This document shows positions 31,396 to 39,927 of a stretch of 64,000 nucleotides of DNA, one piece after another. The stretch lies in assembly GCA_035493475.1 (NCBI GenBank), contig DATJIF010000160.1, forward strand, positions 62,001-126,000. Reading direction: 5' to 3'. This DNA comes from Actinospica sp035493475. Lineage in GTDB: Bacteria; Actinomycetota; Actinomycetes; Streptomycetales; Catenulisporaceae. Within the stretch, counting starts at the first letter, position 1; each line of letters starts with the position of its first letter. The notes beneath the pieces are model-generated. The model worked only from the letters and a program-made list of their open reading frames with translations. It did no database searches and was not told where the DNA came from. A program made the translations under genes and the position numbers.

Positions 31396-33029
31396 CAGAC
31401 TGCTGCCTTCTTGCACGCGTCGTGGCACGCGGCTTCCAGGCTGCAGCACAGCGAGCAGATCGCGCCCTTGTGGAAGGGGCAGGCGGCCATGTCGGGTCGC
31501 TCGAAGGTGTCCGTGCAGACGGTGCAGCCGATTTCGACCATGGACAGCAGTCCGTCGACGATCAGCGGCTGCTCCATCTCGTCGACGCGGGCGATGTAGT
31601 ACTTGCCCTTCGTCGCGTAGGCGAGGATCGGCGAGAGGACCATGGCGATGGCGAGCGCGATCAGCGGCGAGAAGGCCTTGGCGTAGGCGCCGAACGCGTT
31701 GAAGTACGCGGCGATCGAGACTGCCGAGGCGATCAGCATCGAGCCGAAGCCGACCGGGTTGAAGTTGTACAGGTGCGCGCGCTTGAACTCGATGTAGGAC
31801 GGGCTGAGCTTCAGCGGCTTGTTGATGACGAGGTCGGCGGTCACGGCGCCGATCCAGGCGATCGCGACGTTCGAGTAGAAGCCGAGGACGTTGTTGAGGA
31901 ACCCGAAGACGCCGCCCTCCATCAGGGCGAGCGAGATGCCGACGTTCAGGAAGATCCACACGACGCGGCCGGGGTGCTTGTGCAGGACGCGGGAGAAGAA
32001 GTTGGACCAGGACAGCGAGCCCGAGTAGGCGTTCGTCGAGTTGATCTTGATCTGGGAGAGCACGACGAAGAACGTGGCCAGGCCCAGCGCGACGGGCGCG
32101 GCGAAGGTCTTCAGGCCGAGCAGGTACTGCTGGATCGGCTCGTCCGCGACCGACTTCCCGATCTTCTCGGTGACGTAGAACGCGAGGAACGCGCCGCCGA
32201 GCTGCTTGAGCGCGCCGAGCACGACCCAGCCGGGGCCGGCCGTCAGCACGGAGGCCCACCACTTCTTCGCGTTCTGCGGGGTCTTGTCCGGCATGAAGCG
32301 CAGGTAGTCGACCTGCTCGCCGATCTGCGCGATCAGCGAGAGCGCGACGCCCGCCCCGGCCCCGGCACCGAGGATCGTGAATCCGGCGCCGCTCGCCGAG
32401 TCGCCGCCGAAGTGGGTGAACCTGGCGAACTCGCCCGGATCCTTGATCGCGATGGCGATGAACGGCGCGACCATCAGGATCAGCCAGATCGGCTGCGTCC
32501 ACACCTGCATCTTCGACAGCGCCGTCATGCCGTAGATGACGAGCGGGATCACGAGCAGCGACGCGATCAGGTAGCTGACCGCGAGGGGTATGTGCAGGCC
32601 GAGCTGGAAGGCCTGCGCCATGATCGAGCCTTCGAGGGCGAAGAAGATGAAGGTGAAGCTGGCGTAGATGATCGAGGTCAGCGTGGAGCCGAGGTAGCCG
32701 AACCCGGCGCCGCGGGTGAGCAGGTCCATGTCCACGGAGTACTTCGCCGAGTAGTACGCGATCGGGATTCCGGTGGCGAAGATGATGACCGCGGCGATCA
32801 GGATCGCGACGGCCGCGCTGGTGAAGCCGTAGGAGATGGCGATCGAGCCGCCGATCGCGAAGTCCGCGAGGTACGCGATGCCGCCGAGCGCGGTGGTCGC
32901 GACGACGTACGGACTCCAGCGGCGGAAGGACTTCGGCGCGTAGCGCAGCGAGTAGTCCTCCAGCGTGTCGTTCTTCGCCCAGCGGTGGTAGGTCCGCCGC
33001 TCCGGGGCACGGGTCTCGGTCTCTGTCAT
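31395..33029 (-). CDS. NCS1-type permease with cysteine-rich C-terminal module
   Basis: 544 residues from ATG 33029 (a GTG at 33050 is an alternative). It has about twelve transmembrane helices of the nucleobase:cation symporter-1 (cytosine/purine/allantoin) family: ALGGIAYLADFAIGGSIAISYG, the ALGLATFFVVLSQIKINSTNAYSGSLSWSNFFSR signature, and AIAWIGAVTADLVIN. After the last helix, about 60 cytoplasmic residues carry eight cysteines in the order CTVC, CPFH, CSLCC, CHDAC. Such a cluster could bind a metal or iron-sulfur centre and make transport responsive to redox or zinc; the family normally lacks it. Being coupled to ureA, it likely imports a nitrogen source that yields urea, such as allantoin or a purine, or urea itself. 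Confidence 0.88.
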   Translation of the reverse strand: MTETETRAPERRTYHRWAKNDTLEDYSLRYAPKSFRRWSPYVVATTALGGIAYLADFAIGGSIAISYGFTSAAVAILIAAVIIFATGIPIAYYSAKYSVDMDLLTRGAGFGYLGSTLTSIIYASFTFIFFALEGSIMAQAFQLGLHIPLAVSYLIASLLVIPLVIYGMTALSKMQVWTQPIWLILMVAPFIAIAIKDPGEFARFTHFGGDSASGAGFTILGAGAGAGVALSLIAQIGEQVDYLRFMPDKTPQNAKKWWASVLTAGPGWVVLGALKQLGGAFLAFYVTEKIGKSVADEPIQQYLLGLKTFAAPVALGLATFFVVLSQIKINSTNAYSGSLSWSNFFSRVLHKHPGRVVWIFLNVGISLALMEGGVFGFLNNVLGFYSNVAIAWIGAVTADLVINKPLKLSPSYIEFKRAHLYNFNPVGFGSMLIASAVSIAAYFNAFGAYAKAFSPLIALAIAMVLSPILAYATKGKYYIARVDEMEQPLIVDGLLSMVEIGCTVCTDTFERPDMAACPFHKGAICSLCCSLEAACHDACKKAAV

Positions 33030-33063
33030 GTCCGGCAGCGTGGCGCGCACGTGTTGAGCCCGT

Positions 33064-33091
33064 GTTACGCGGCGTTACTTCACAGAGAAAC
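33064..33091. promoter_or_regulatory. candidate GlnR-like site upstream of permease-urease operon
   Basis: Contains GTTAC (33064), GTTAC (33074) and GAAAC (33087), reminiscent of the GlnR GTnAC/GAAAC half sites, but with spacings of 5 and 8 instead of 6. It lies 35-62 bases upstream of the permease start, in an AT-richer stretch. Suggestive only. Confidence 0.3.
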
Positions 33092-33144
33092 TATTTCTTC
33101 GAAGGGGTATCTCGGGATCGGGGGCCCTACCATGAGTGGCGTCG

Positions 33145-34200
33145 CTAGAGTTGCGCGACGATGTCGAAGTCGAAGGCGTCGGCTCGCGCGAGATAGATGG
33201 GTTGCTCCACGTGATTGCCGTGCAGCGAGACCGCCCCGCGCGGACCCTGATACGCCGCCGACCGGCCCGTGCGAATCATGGTGCGGACATCGAGGCTGCG
33301 CGCCTGGTCCGCCAGCGCCGCCAGCAGCCGCACCCCCTCGTAGCAGGACTCGCCGAGGCTGCTGAGCACCGGCGCCTGCGTCCCGAACCGCGCCGCGTAA
33401 CGGCCGTTGAAATCCAGGCTCTCGGCGGTCGCCAGCGTCTCGAAGTAGGCGGCCGCAGCCCACAGGCCCTCGGTCGCCTCCGGTCCGGCGGCCATCAGCA
33501 TGTTCTCGTCCATGTGCGTGCTCAGTCGCAGGGCGCGCTGATGCAGCCCGGCCGCCGCGTAGCCGCGATTGAAGTGCACGGCGTCCGCGCCGATCAGCAG
33601 CATCAGCACCACGTCCGCCTCGCTGCGCTCGATCGACCGCAGAGTCGCGGCGTAGTCCTCCGTGCCCAGCGGCACGAACGCCTCGCCGCACACGCGACCG
33701 CCACACGAACGCGCGTACCGGACAGCCGCACGCGCCGTGACCCGCGGCCACACGTAGTCGTTGCCGACCACGAACCAGCGACGCACCCGGTGCGACTCGG
33801 CCAGCAGCCGCATCGCCGGAAGAAGCTGCCGCACGGGAGTCTCACCGGTCACGAACACCCCCGGCGTTCGCTCGCCGCCCTCGTACTGCGCGGTGTAGAT
33901 GTACGGCACCCGACCGGCGATCCGCGGCACCAGTGCGCGCCGCACCGCCGAGATATGCCAGCCCACCACCGCGTCGACCGCGCCGATCGACACCAGCGCC
34001 TCGACCTCGGCGGCCACCAGTTCCGGCGCACGGCCCCCGTCCACCGGCAACACCCGCAGTTGACGCCCGAGCACCCCGCCCGCGTCGTTCAGCTCCGCGA
34101 CCGCCAGCCGGGCCGAGAGCTCGCACGACGGCCCGAAGACCCCGGCCGGACCGCTCAGCGGTATGACCAAGGCCGCCGTCAACTCGGTCTCCGGGGACAT
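33145..34200 (-). CDS. AmiC/UrtA-type substrate-binding protein without signal peptide
   Basis: 351 residues from ATG 34200, with AGG nine bases upstream. A type I periplasmic-binding fold: LTAALVIPLSGPAGVFGPSCELSARLAVAELNDAGGVLG, then GAVDAVVGWHISAVRRALVP and VPYIYTAQYEGGE, RRWFVVGNDYVWPRVTARAAVRY. These match the short-chain amide/urea branch (AmiC, UrtA, FmdD). No signal peptide, lipobox or membrane helix precedes the domain, so it should be cytoplasmic, like AmiC, which senses amides and controls a regulator. No ABC transporter genes are near. It is divergent from a MarR gene and follows the permease-urease operon upstream, so it may sense urea or an amide for that operon. Confidence 0.85.
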   Translation of the reverse strand: MSPETELTAALVIPLSGPAGVFGPSCELSARLAVAELNDAGGVLGRQLRVLPVDGGRAPELVAAEVEALVSIGAVDAVVGWHISAVRRALVPRIAGRVPYIYTAQYEGGERTPGVFVTGETPVRQLLPAMRLLAESHRVRRWFVVGNDYVWPRVTARAAVRYARSCGGRVCGEAFVPLGTEDYAATLRSIERSEADVVLMLLIGADAVHFNRGYAAAGLHQRALRLSTHMDENMLMAAGPEATEGLWAAAAYFETLATAESLDFNGRYAARFGTQAPVLSSLGESCYEGVRLLAALADQARSLDVRTMIRTGRSAAYQGPRGAVSLHGNHVEQPIYLARADAFDFDIVAQL

Positions 34201-34277
34201 GCCAGCCATCCTGAACTGCCGGTAGCCTGCACGTCCAGACCCGCGCACGCGGTGAGCCAAAAGGAAGGGGCGGCACT

Positions 34278-34730
34278 GTGAGCACCGCGAAACCCCAGCG
34301 TGATCTGGTGCATCTGCTCAGCCGGGCCGAGCACTTCGCCACCCGCCGCCTCGCCGCCGTCCTGGACGCCGAAGCCGCGGGCTGCTCGATCGAGCAGTGG
34401 CGCGCGCTCGCCCTGCTCGCCGACGGCCGAGGCCACACGATGACCGAACTCGCCGACTTCGCCCTGCTCCCCGCGCCCACCGCGACCAAGCTCATCGACC
34501 GCCTCGTCGCCGACAATCTCGTCTACCGCCACCCCGACCCCGCCGACCGTCGCAGAGTCCTGGTCCACGCCGCCGACCGCGGGCTCCGACTCCACGCGCG
34601 ACTCGCCCCGGCGATCGACCGCGTGCAGGCGGAAATGCTCGACGCGATCGGCACGGACACCGGGATCGAAACAGTCCTCGACCACTTGGCCGAAGCACTC
34701 GACCGACCCGCGGTGCGCGCCAAGCCTTAG
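34278..34730 (+). CDS. MarR-family transcriptional regulator
   Basis: 150 residues from GTG 34278, preceded by AAGGAAGGGG. Winged-helix pattern: SIEQWRALALLADGRGHTMTELADFALLPAPTATKLIDRLVADNLVYRHPDPADRRRVLVHAADRG, where the last part is the wing. Helices at both ends form the dimer. It shares a 77-base spacer with the divergent AmiC-like gene, which it probably controls. The spacer shows no obvious palindrome. Confidence 0.93.
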   Translation: MSTAKPQRDLVHLLSRAEHFATRRLAAVLDAEAAGCSIEQWRALALLADGRGHTMTELADFALLPAPTATKLIDRLVADNLVYRHPDPADRRRVLVHAADRGLRLHARLAPAIDRVQAEMLDAIGTDTGIETVLDHLAEALDRPAVRAKP

Positions 34731-34760
34731 CGGCGTCGTTGATGTGTATGGCCGAACCCT

Positions 34761-37100
34761 GTGCGGGCGATGCAGACTGTGAGAGTGCCGTCACCCGAGG
34801 TTCCTTTAGTCCCGCGCCCGGAGTACGACCTCGCCTACGACTATCTGCATGAGCCCGACGTCGTAGGCGTACTCGTCTCCGGCCCGCGCGCCGCGGGCAC
34901 TTCGACGATGCTGCGGATGCTGCGAGACCGTTTGGAAGACGCCGGCGAGATCGTCCTGTACCGCGGCGCCGCGGACGGCCCGATGCTGGCGGCGGACCTC
35001 GTCGACCAGTTCGAACGCGCGGCACGCACCACGTCGTTGGGAGACGGCCTCATACGTCGAAGGCGCGGGCGGGCCGGCTGGCTGCCGGACCTCGGCGAAA
35101 TGGCCGACCAGCTGCGCGGGGCCGACGGGCCGACGCCGGTTCTCATCTTCGACTCGCTTGGTGACCAGCCGGATCCCGCCGAGTTGCCCGCGGTGCTGTC
35201 GGCGTTGGAGTACCTCACCCACACCCTGGCGGGTTGGCGATTCGTCTTCGGGTTGACCGAGCTTCCCCCCAACATGTTCCTGCGCCTGCCCGGCTTCCAA
35301 CTCGTCGAACTTCTGCCGCTCGGACGCCTGCGGACGGATCCCCTGCTCCGTCGATTGGCGACTGAACTGGACACGACGGCGCGGACCGAGCGCCAGCCGC
35401 GCGACGACGCCGCACTCGGTACGTGGCTCCACTGGCTGATCACTCCCGCGATCGCTCGCGCAGAGTGGCCGAAGGACGTGGACCGTGCCCTCGAGGATCT
35501 GGCGCTGGCGGGCGGTCGGGAGACGGTGCGTGTGCTGGCCGACCGATCGGGCTGCACGCCCGGCCGACTTCGCGAACTGCTGGAGACGGATCCGGCGCGC
35601 ATGCTGGTCCGGATGGACGACTCGGGTGGCCTGCCCGGAACCGCGCAGTTCCTCGACGAACCCGTCGCCGAGTACTTCCGCACCCGGCTCGTGCTCAAGC
35701 ATCCGTTCCGAGTCGCGGACCTCGCCTTCGGCGCCGAAGCCGCCGAATTCGACCGCCTGCTGGATTCCAGCTTCGTCCGGCGCCCGTTCCTCGAGGACAT
35801 CGCAGGCGGGAGCCGGTCCCGGATCGTCGGAGGCCGCGGATCGGGGAAGAGCGCCGTATTCCGTGAGCTCGCCGCACTCCCGCCGGGAAAGCTGGTCATG
35901 CGCTCGGCCACCGACAGCGGAGACCTCCTGCAACGCATCATCGACCCCTCCTCGGCGAACACCGAGACACTCAGGGCCGCCTGGCTGGTGGTCATCGCCG
36001 CACTCGCCACCGATGCACTGCCGAACCCCGTACCGAAGCAGCTGCGCCACGCGGCACGCGAACTGCGGCAGACCTTCGGACTTCCCATCCGCCGCGCCGC
36101 ACTCCGGCGCGGCGTGGCGAGACTCGGCCGCATGATCGGCGGAACCACGCTCACCTTCAGCATCGGCCCGGCAACGCTGTCCGCCCAACTACCGTCGCAG
36201 GCCGGTGTCGGCGCGAGTCCGACGACACGTACCGCGCGATCCGCCACGGACGTCAAAGCGTTCCTGGAGAAGCTGGACTCGTTCCTCAAGGGTTCCGACC
36301 GGCGGTTCTTCATCCTGTTCGATCGCATCGACGAGAACTTCATGTATGACCGCCAAGTCCAACAGAAGCTGATCCAAGCTCTGCTGCAGGCGGAATCGGC
36401 GATAGCACTGATGCCGCGCCTCGGAGTGATGCTGTTCCTGCGCACCGACCTCCTTGAGCTCAGCCAGCCCCAGGAAATCAGCAAGGCGGTGTCGCGGACA
36501 TTCGAGATCACCTGGTCGCCAACCGAATGGCTGCAGGTCCTGGCACGCCGCGCCCTGGCCAATCCGGCATTGCAGCATCTGGCCGAACGGCTCCGCACCG
36601 ACAGAGGCACGGTGGACGCCCGCGCCGTACTCGAACTGCTCTTCCCCCGAGAGATCGAAGGCGAGGCGGTCGAGCACTGGCTGCTCGACTCACTGAGCAA
36701 CGGCAACGGCCACATCCAACCCCGCCTCGCCGTGCTGTTCCTCTACTACGCCCGCGAATACTCCCCGGCACCGCACGAGCCCGTCTCCGCGCTCCCAGTG
36801 TTCAGTGCCGCCGCCGCCACCCAGGCGATGGATCGCATCGCCGAACTCTGCTTCAACGAGATCATCGACGATTTCAAGGTGGCACCCACCTTCGTGAACA
36901 ACTGCCGCACGGCCATGCTCTCCGAGTTCACCCAGTCGAAGGTCGAGCACCTCTTCGCCGCCGCGGAAGGAGAAGCCAGCGAACAGACACGACTCCTCGC
37001 ACGCCTCGGCTTCCTCCGCAGAGTAGTCGGCGCGGACGCGAACGGTCCCACGGCCTCCTTCGAAATCCCCCGCCTCTACTCCCGGCACTGGCTGCGCTGA
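34761..37100 (+). CDS. tandem P-loop ATPase, Sll1717-type C-terminal half
   Basis: 779 residues from GTG 34761 (ATG 34770 also possible); no clear ribosome site. Two NTPase parts: residues about 30-300 have a degenerate P-loop (SGPRAAGTST, 40-49, lacking the Lys) and a Walker B-like VLIFDSLGD; residues about 320-779 have an intact Walker A GGRGSGKS (357-364), then FILFDRIDENF as Walker B, a pattern of the Sll1717 family of P-loop ATPases. Relatives of this family are often found with defence or signalling genes; their biochemistry is not established. The gene stands between unrelated operons and uses slightly more A/T-rich codons than its neighbours, which may indicate acquisition. Confidence 0.7.
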   Translation: MRAMQTVRVPSPEVPLVPRPEYDLAYDYLHEPDVVGVLVSGPRAAGTSTMLRMLRDRLEDAGEIVLYRGAADGPMLAADLVDQFERAARTTSLGDGLIRRRRGRAGWLPDLGEMADQLRGADGPTPVLIFDSLGDQPDPAELPAVLSALEYLTHTLAGWRFVFGLTELPPNMFLRLPGFQLVELLPLGRLRTDPLLRRLATELDTTARTERQPRDDAALGTWLHWLITPAIARAEWPKDVDRALEDLALAGGRETVRVLADRSGCTPGRLRELLETDPARMLVRMDDSGGLPGTAQFLDEPVAEYFRTRLVLKHPFRVADLAFGAEAAEFDRLLDSSFVRRPFLEDIAGGSRSRIVGGRGSGKSAVFRELAALPPGKLVMRSATDSGDLLQRIIDPSSANTETLRAAWLVVIAALATDALPNPVPKQLRHAARELRQTFGLPIRRAALRRGVARLGRMIGGTTLTFSIGPATLSAQLPSQAGVGASPTTRTARSATDVKAFLEKLDSFLKGSDRRFFILFDRIDENFMYDRQVQQKLIQALLQAESAIALMPRLGVMLFLRTDLLELSQPQEISKAVSRTFEITWSPTEWLQVLARRALANPALQHLAERLRTDRGTVDARAVLELLFPREIEGEAVEHWLLDSLSNGNGHIQPRLAVLFLYYAREYSPAPHEPVSALPVFSAAAATQAMDRIAELCFNEIIDDFKVAPTFVNNCRTAMLSEFTQSKVEHLFAAAEGEASEQTRLLARLGFLRRVVGADANGPTASFEIPRLYSRHWLR

Positions 37101-37140
37101 GCCGGTGGGGGCGGGGTCCCGCTCAAGGCGCGATACATGT

Positions 37141-37866
37141 TCAGATCGTCATGGGCGGTAGGGGGAAGTACGGTTGAAGATCGGGTGCCGCCCAGTCCGT
37201 CGGCGTCTGGCTGCTTTCGGCGATGCGTATGTAGAGGTCGTGCAGCGATGAGGCGGTGTGCCAGTCGTTGCGGCTCAGACGGGGGTCTTCCTCGCTGTAT
37301 GCGCCCTCGATGACCGCGGTGAATTTCGAGGGGCCGTCCTGCCTGACGAGGATGGTGTTCGTGTAGCCGTCGGCCCTCTTGATCTCCGCGACCTTGCGGA
37401 TCTCGTCCGGTCGCAGCGGCGTGAGCGTGTCCGGCGGCGGATCGCGCCAGACGAGCCACGGTTCTCCTCGGGTGTTCACCCGCTGCCACAGGGTGTGGTC
37501 GTTCGGGCTGAGCCGGATGGGCGGAGCACCGTTCTTGCGGAGGAACTGGTAGCCCGCGAGCACGATGGCGTTGAAGTCCTCCGTGTCGGTCTCGATGGGC
37601 AGGATGTCCGTCACGAGGTACTTCCCGCCGAGCGCGGCCCAGCCTCCGGCCCGCTCGACGACGGCCCGCAGTTCTCGCAGGAAGCCGTCGCGGTCTTCCT
37701 GGGCCAGGAAGTACATCTGGTCGATCCGCAGCGTCGATCGCACTCCGCCGCGCAGATCCCACAGGGAACGCGCGTGAACCTCGAGCTGCCGGGCCATGTC
37801 GGCGGGAAGCCGTGACGAGGCGCGGGCCGGTGACTGACCGCGCTCACGGCGGTTGAACAGTGGCAT
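37141..37866 (-). CDS. hypothetical protein, conserved-looking
   Basis: 241 residues, soluble, no signal or membrane segment. It begins with a basic segment (MPLFNRRERGQSPARASSRLP) and contains regular alternation of helix and strand (RDGFLRELRAVVERAGGWAALGGKYLVTDILPIET). Ends hydrophobic and proline-rich (YFPLPPMTI). Codon bias supports a real gene. No family recognised. It lies 21 bases downstream of the next small membrane-protein gene and is probably co-transcribed with it. Confidence 0.65.
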   Translation of the reverse strand: MPLFNRRERGQSPARASSRLPADMARQLEVHARSLWDLRGGVRSTLRIDQMYFLAQEDRDGFLRELRAVVERAGGWAALGGKYLVTDILPIETDTEDFNAIVLAGYQFLRKNGAPPIRLSPNDHTLWQRVNTRGEPWLVWRDPPPDTLTPLRPDEIRKVAEIKRADGYTNTILVRQDGPSKFTAVIEGAYSEEDPRLSRNDWHTASSLHDLYIRIAESSQTPTDWAAPDLQPYFPLPPMTI

Positions 37867-37887
37867 GCTTCTCCGGCCTCCTTGCCG

Positions 37888-38157
37888 CTAGGGCCTGCGC
37901 CGCCGGACCAGGAGCGCTCCGTCGCGCGGAGCCTCGATGAGCTCCCAGGGCGTCTCCCTCCTGCCTTGCGCCAACCAGGCGATGAGGGCGATCGGCCAGA
38001 ACAGAATGGACACCGTGCAGACGAGGAACCACGGGAGACTTCCGAACACCGTCCGGGCGCTGAGCGTGCCCATGAGGGTCATTCCGATGCGCGCCCGTTG
38101 CACGCCGGTCGTGATGATCATGCCGAGGAAATAGCAGAGTCCGATGACGAGGTCCAT
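37888..38157 (-). CDS. small two-helix membrane protein, unknown
   Basis: 89 residues. Hydrophobic segments at about 3-18 (LVIGLCYFLGMIITTG) and 42-62 (PWFLVCTVSILFWPIALIAWL), followed by a cytoplasmic tail ending in RRRRP. The W-P-x2-L-I-A-W-L helix is common in small actinobacterial membrane proteins. A short palindrome lies 34 bases upstream. Confidence 0.6.
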   Translation of the reverse strand: MDLVIGLCYFLGMIITTGVQRARIGMTLMGTLSARTVFGSLPWFLVCTVSILFWPIALIAWLAQGRRETPWELIEAPRDGALLVRRRRP

Positions 38158-38190
38158 CAGCTTCGAGCCTCCCGTGCCGAGCAGTGATGC

Positions 38191-38207
38191 AGCATGACGT
38201 TCATGCT
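38191..38207. promoter_or_regulatory. short palindrome upstream of small membrane-protein gene
   Basis: AGCATGA-CGT-TCATGCT, perfect seven-base arms with a three-base centre, 34 bases before the minus-strand start at 38157. Could be an operator; nothing else supports it. Confidence 0.3.
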
Positions 38208-38299
38208 CGCTAAGTGTTCTGACGGACGGCCCGGCAGGTCGTGGCCGCCCGTCGCCCGACTGCGTTCTTCGCCACGGACGCGGAGGATGTACGACGGAA

Positions 38300-38331
38300 A
38301 ACGGCCGCTCCAGCGGACTGGAGCGGCCGTT
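38300..38331. terminator. strong hairpin terminator after GH18 gene
   Basis: Perfect 14-base arms (38300-38313 and 38318-38331) with a four-base loop. On the minus strand it is followed by a short T-run, and it lies 16 bases after the GH18 stop codon. Confidence 0.88.
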
Positions 38332-38346
38332 GTGGTGCGGTTGGGG

Positions 38347-39837
38347 TCAGGCAGCGATGGCGAACACGTGCAGCGCGCCTTGGTTGGTGCTGGAGGGGAG
38401 GGTCACGCTGGCGACGGTCTTGCCGGAGGTGAGGGAGATGGGGCTGGTGGCGAAGATGTTAGTGCCCACGGTCTGCCGGGTGCCGGAGCTGTTGTTGCGG
38501 TAGGAGGTGGTGATGGCCTTCGTGTTGCCGGACTGGACTGAGGCGCTGCCGCCGTTGAGGGTCCAGTCGGAGAAGGACAGGGTCACGCTCTGGGTGGTGC
38601 CGTCGGTGAAGTGCACGGTCGCGGTGCCGGTGGAGGGGCCGTTGGTGGAGGCGCCGAGGAAGGCGATGGTGCCGGAACTGCCGGAGACGGCCACGGTCTG
38701 GCCGCCGGCCTGGTAGTTGTCGGCTGTGCCGGCGGAGACGTTGGGCCAGGTGAAGGTCTTGCCGGACGCGGTGATCTTCGAGCCCGGGGTGATGCCGGCC
38801 GCGGAGAGGGCTTGGGCCGAGTAGGCGTAGCCGCCGCCGTCGAAGTTGGCGCCGGAGGAGTTGTCGTTGCCGATGCCGGTGTTGTTGTAGGTCACCGCGC
38901 TGGAGCCGGACGAGTAGAGGGCGGCGCTGCCGTACAGCTGCTGGGTGAAGGACGAGATGTACGCGCTCGCGTCGGTGTCGGGGAGGTTGTAGGTGTTGAA
39001 GACGCCGTAGCCGCCGGACACGGTCTGTTGGGCCAGGCTGCTCGCGGTCGACGAGTCGGTGTTCTGGATGTCGATCGCCGCGGGGGCGAGTTGCGCGTTC
39101 GTCAGGCCGGGGACGTCGGGTACGCCCCAGGTGCCGTAGTACGGGTTCCAGCTGTAGTCGATCAGGTCTCCGACGTTGATCCCGTTGTACGACAACGTTG
39201 TCGAAGAGGGCCCGATGAAGTAGAGGGTGATGAGCTTGTCCGGCAGGTCGTTGCGCAGCGCCTGCACGAGGTACGGGAACGACCAGTCGTTCGGCTGCCC
39301 GGTGCCGTTCGTGCCGTAGTCGGCGTATTCGTCGTCGAAGTCGATGCCGTCGAGGCCGTACGTGGCCACGGCGTTGGACAGCAGCGACGCGAACGCCGCC
39401 GCGCTCGCCTGGTCGGGGAAGTTGGCGAACCCGGCGCCCTCGTGGTTGCCGAGGATCGAGAGCAGGACCTTGATGCCCTTGGCCTGCAGCGGCGCGATCT
39501 CGGTCGCCGCGTTGTCGAGCACGGCCTGCACCTGCGGGTTGAAGTACAGGGTGGCCTTGCTGCCGTCGTAGTTGATGTTCGCGGCGAAGATGATGCCGAT
39601 GTCGAACACGTTGGCCCCGTTCGAGGCCAGCGTGTACTTGCCGACGTTGGCGAAGCTGTTGTTGTTGACCTCGACGTACGCGGTCGTGATCGGGCCCGAC
39701 TTCGTGGCGGCGCGGGCCGTCCCGGCGCGGGCGACGAGCGAGGACGCGCCGACGACGGCGACGGTCGCGAGCCCCGCGCCGCGCAGCAGGGTGCGGCGGG
39801 TGAGGGACGGGTTGGTGGCGGAGTGGTGGTGGTCCAT
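38347..39837 (-). CDS. Tat-exported GH18 endo-beta-N-acetylglucosaminidase (EndoH-like)
   Basis: 496 residues. Tat signal with TRRTLLRGAG at 13-22 and cleavage after about residue 43 (ARA). The GH18 barrel (about 48-300) has the active motif DGIDFDDEYA, D163-x2-D166-x-D168-x-E170, of which Glu170 is the acid; the sequence FDDEYADYGTNG is typical of the EndoH type that cuts the chitobiose core of N-glycans. The C-terminal ~150 residues, Gly/Ser/Thr-rich (SAAGITPGSKITASGKTFTWPNV), form a beta-sandwich, probably carbohydrate-binding. A DasR-type operator lies upstream, linking it to GlcNAc/chitin control. Confidence 0.92.
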   Translation of the reverse strand: MDHHHSATNPSLTRRTLLRGAGLATVAVVGASSLVARAGTARAATKSGPITTAYVEVNNNSFANVGKYTLASNGANVFDIGIIFAANINYDGSKATLYFNPQVQAVLDNAATEIAPLQAKGIKVLLSILGNHEGAGFANFPDQASAAAFASLLSNAVATYGLDGIDFDDEYADYGTNGTGQPNDWSFPYLVQALRNDLPDKLITLYFIGPSSTTLSYNGINVGDLIDYSWNPYYGTWGVPDVPGLTNAQLAPAAIDIQNTDSSTASSLAQQTVSGGYGVFNTYNLPDTDASAYISSFTQQLYGSAALYSSGSSAVTYNNTGIGNDNSSGANFDGGGYAYSAQALSAAGITPGSKITASGKTFTWPNVSAGTADNYQAGGQTVAVSGSSGTIAFLGASTNGPSTGTATVHFTDGTTQSVTLSFSDWTLNGGSASVQSGNTKAITTSYRNNSSGTRQTVGTNIFATSPISLTSGKTVASVTLPSSTNQGALHVFAIAA

Positions 39838-39877
39838 CGGAAATCTCCTTGTGGGTTGGGAGATACGCCCTTCAAAA

Positions 39878-39893
39878 ACTGGACTAGACCATG
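39878..39893. promoter_or_regulatory. DasR-responsive element (dre) upstream of GH18 gene
   Basis: ACTGGACTAGACCATG matches the near-palindromic dre consensus (ACTGGTCTAGACCAGT type) in 13 of 16 positions and lies 41 bases upstream of the start. DasR, a GntR regulator released by glucosamine-6-phosphate, represses chitinase and GlcNAc genes in streptomycetes. Confidence 0.75.
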
Positions 39894-39927
39894 GTGGGCG
39901 TCAAGGGTGTCGTTCGTTCGGCTGTCG

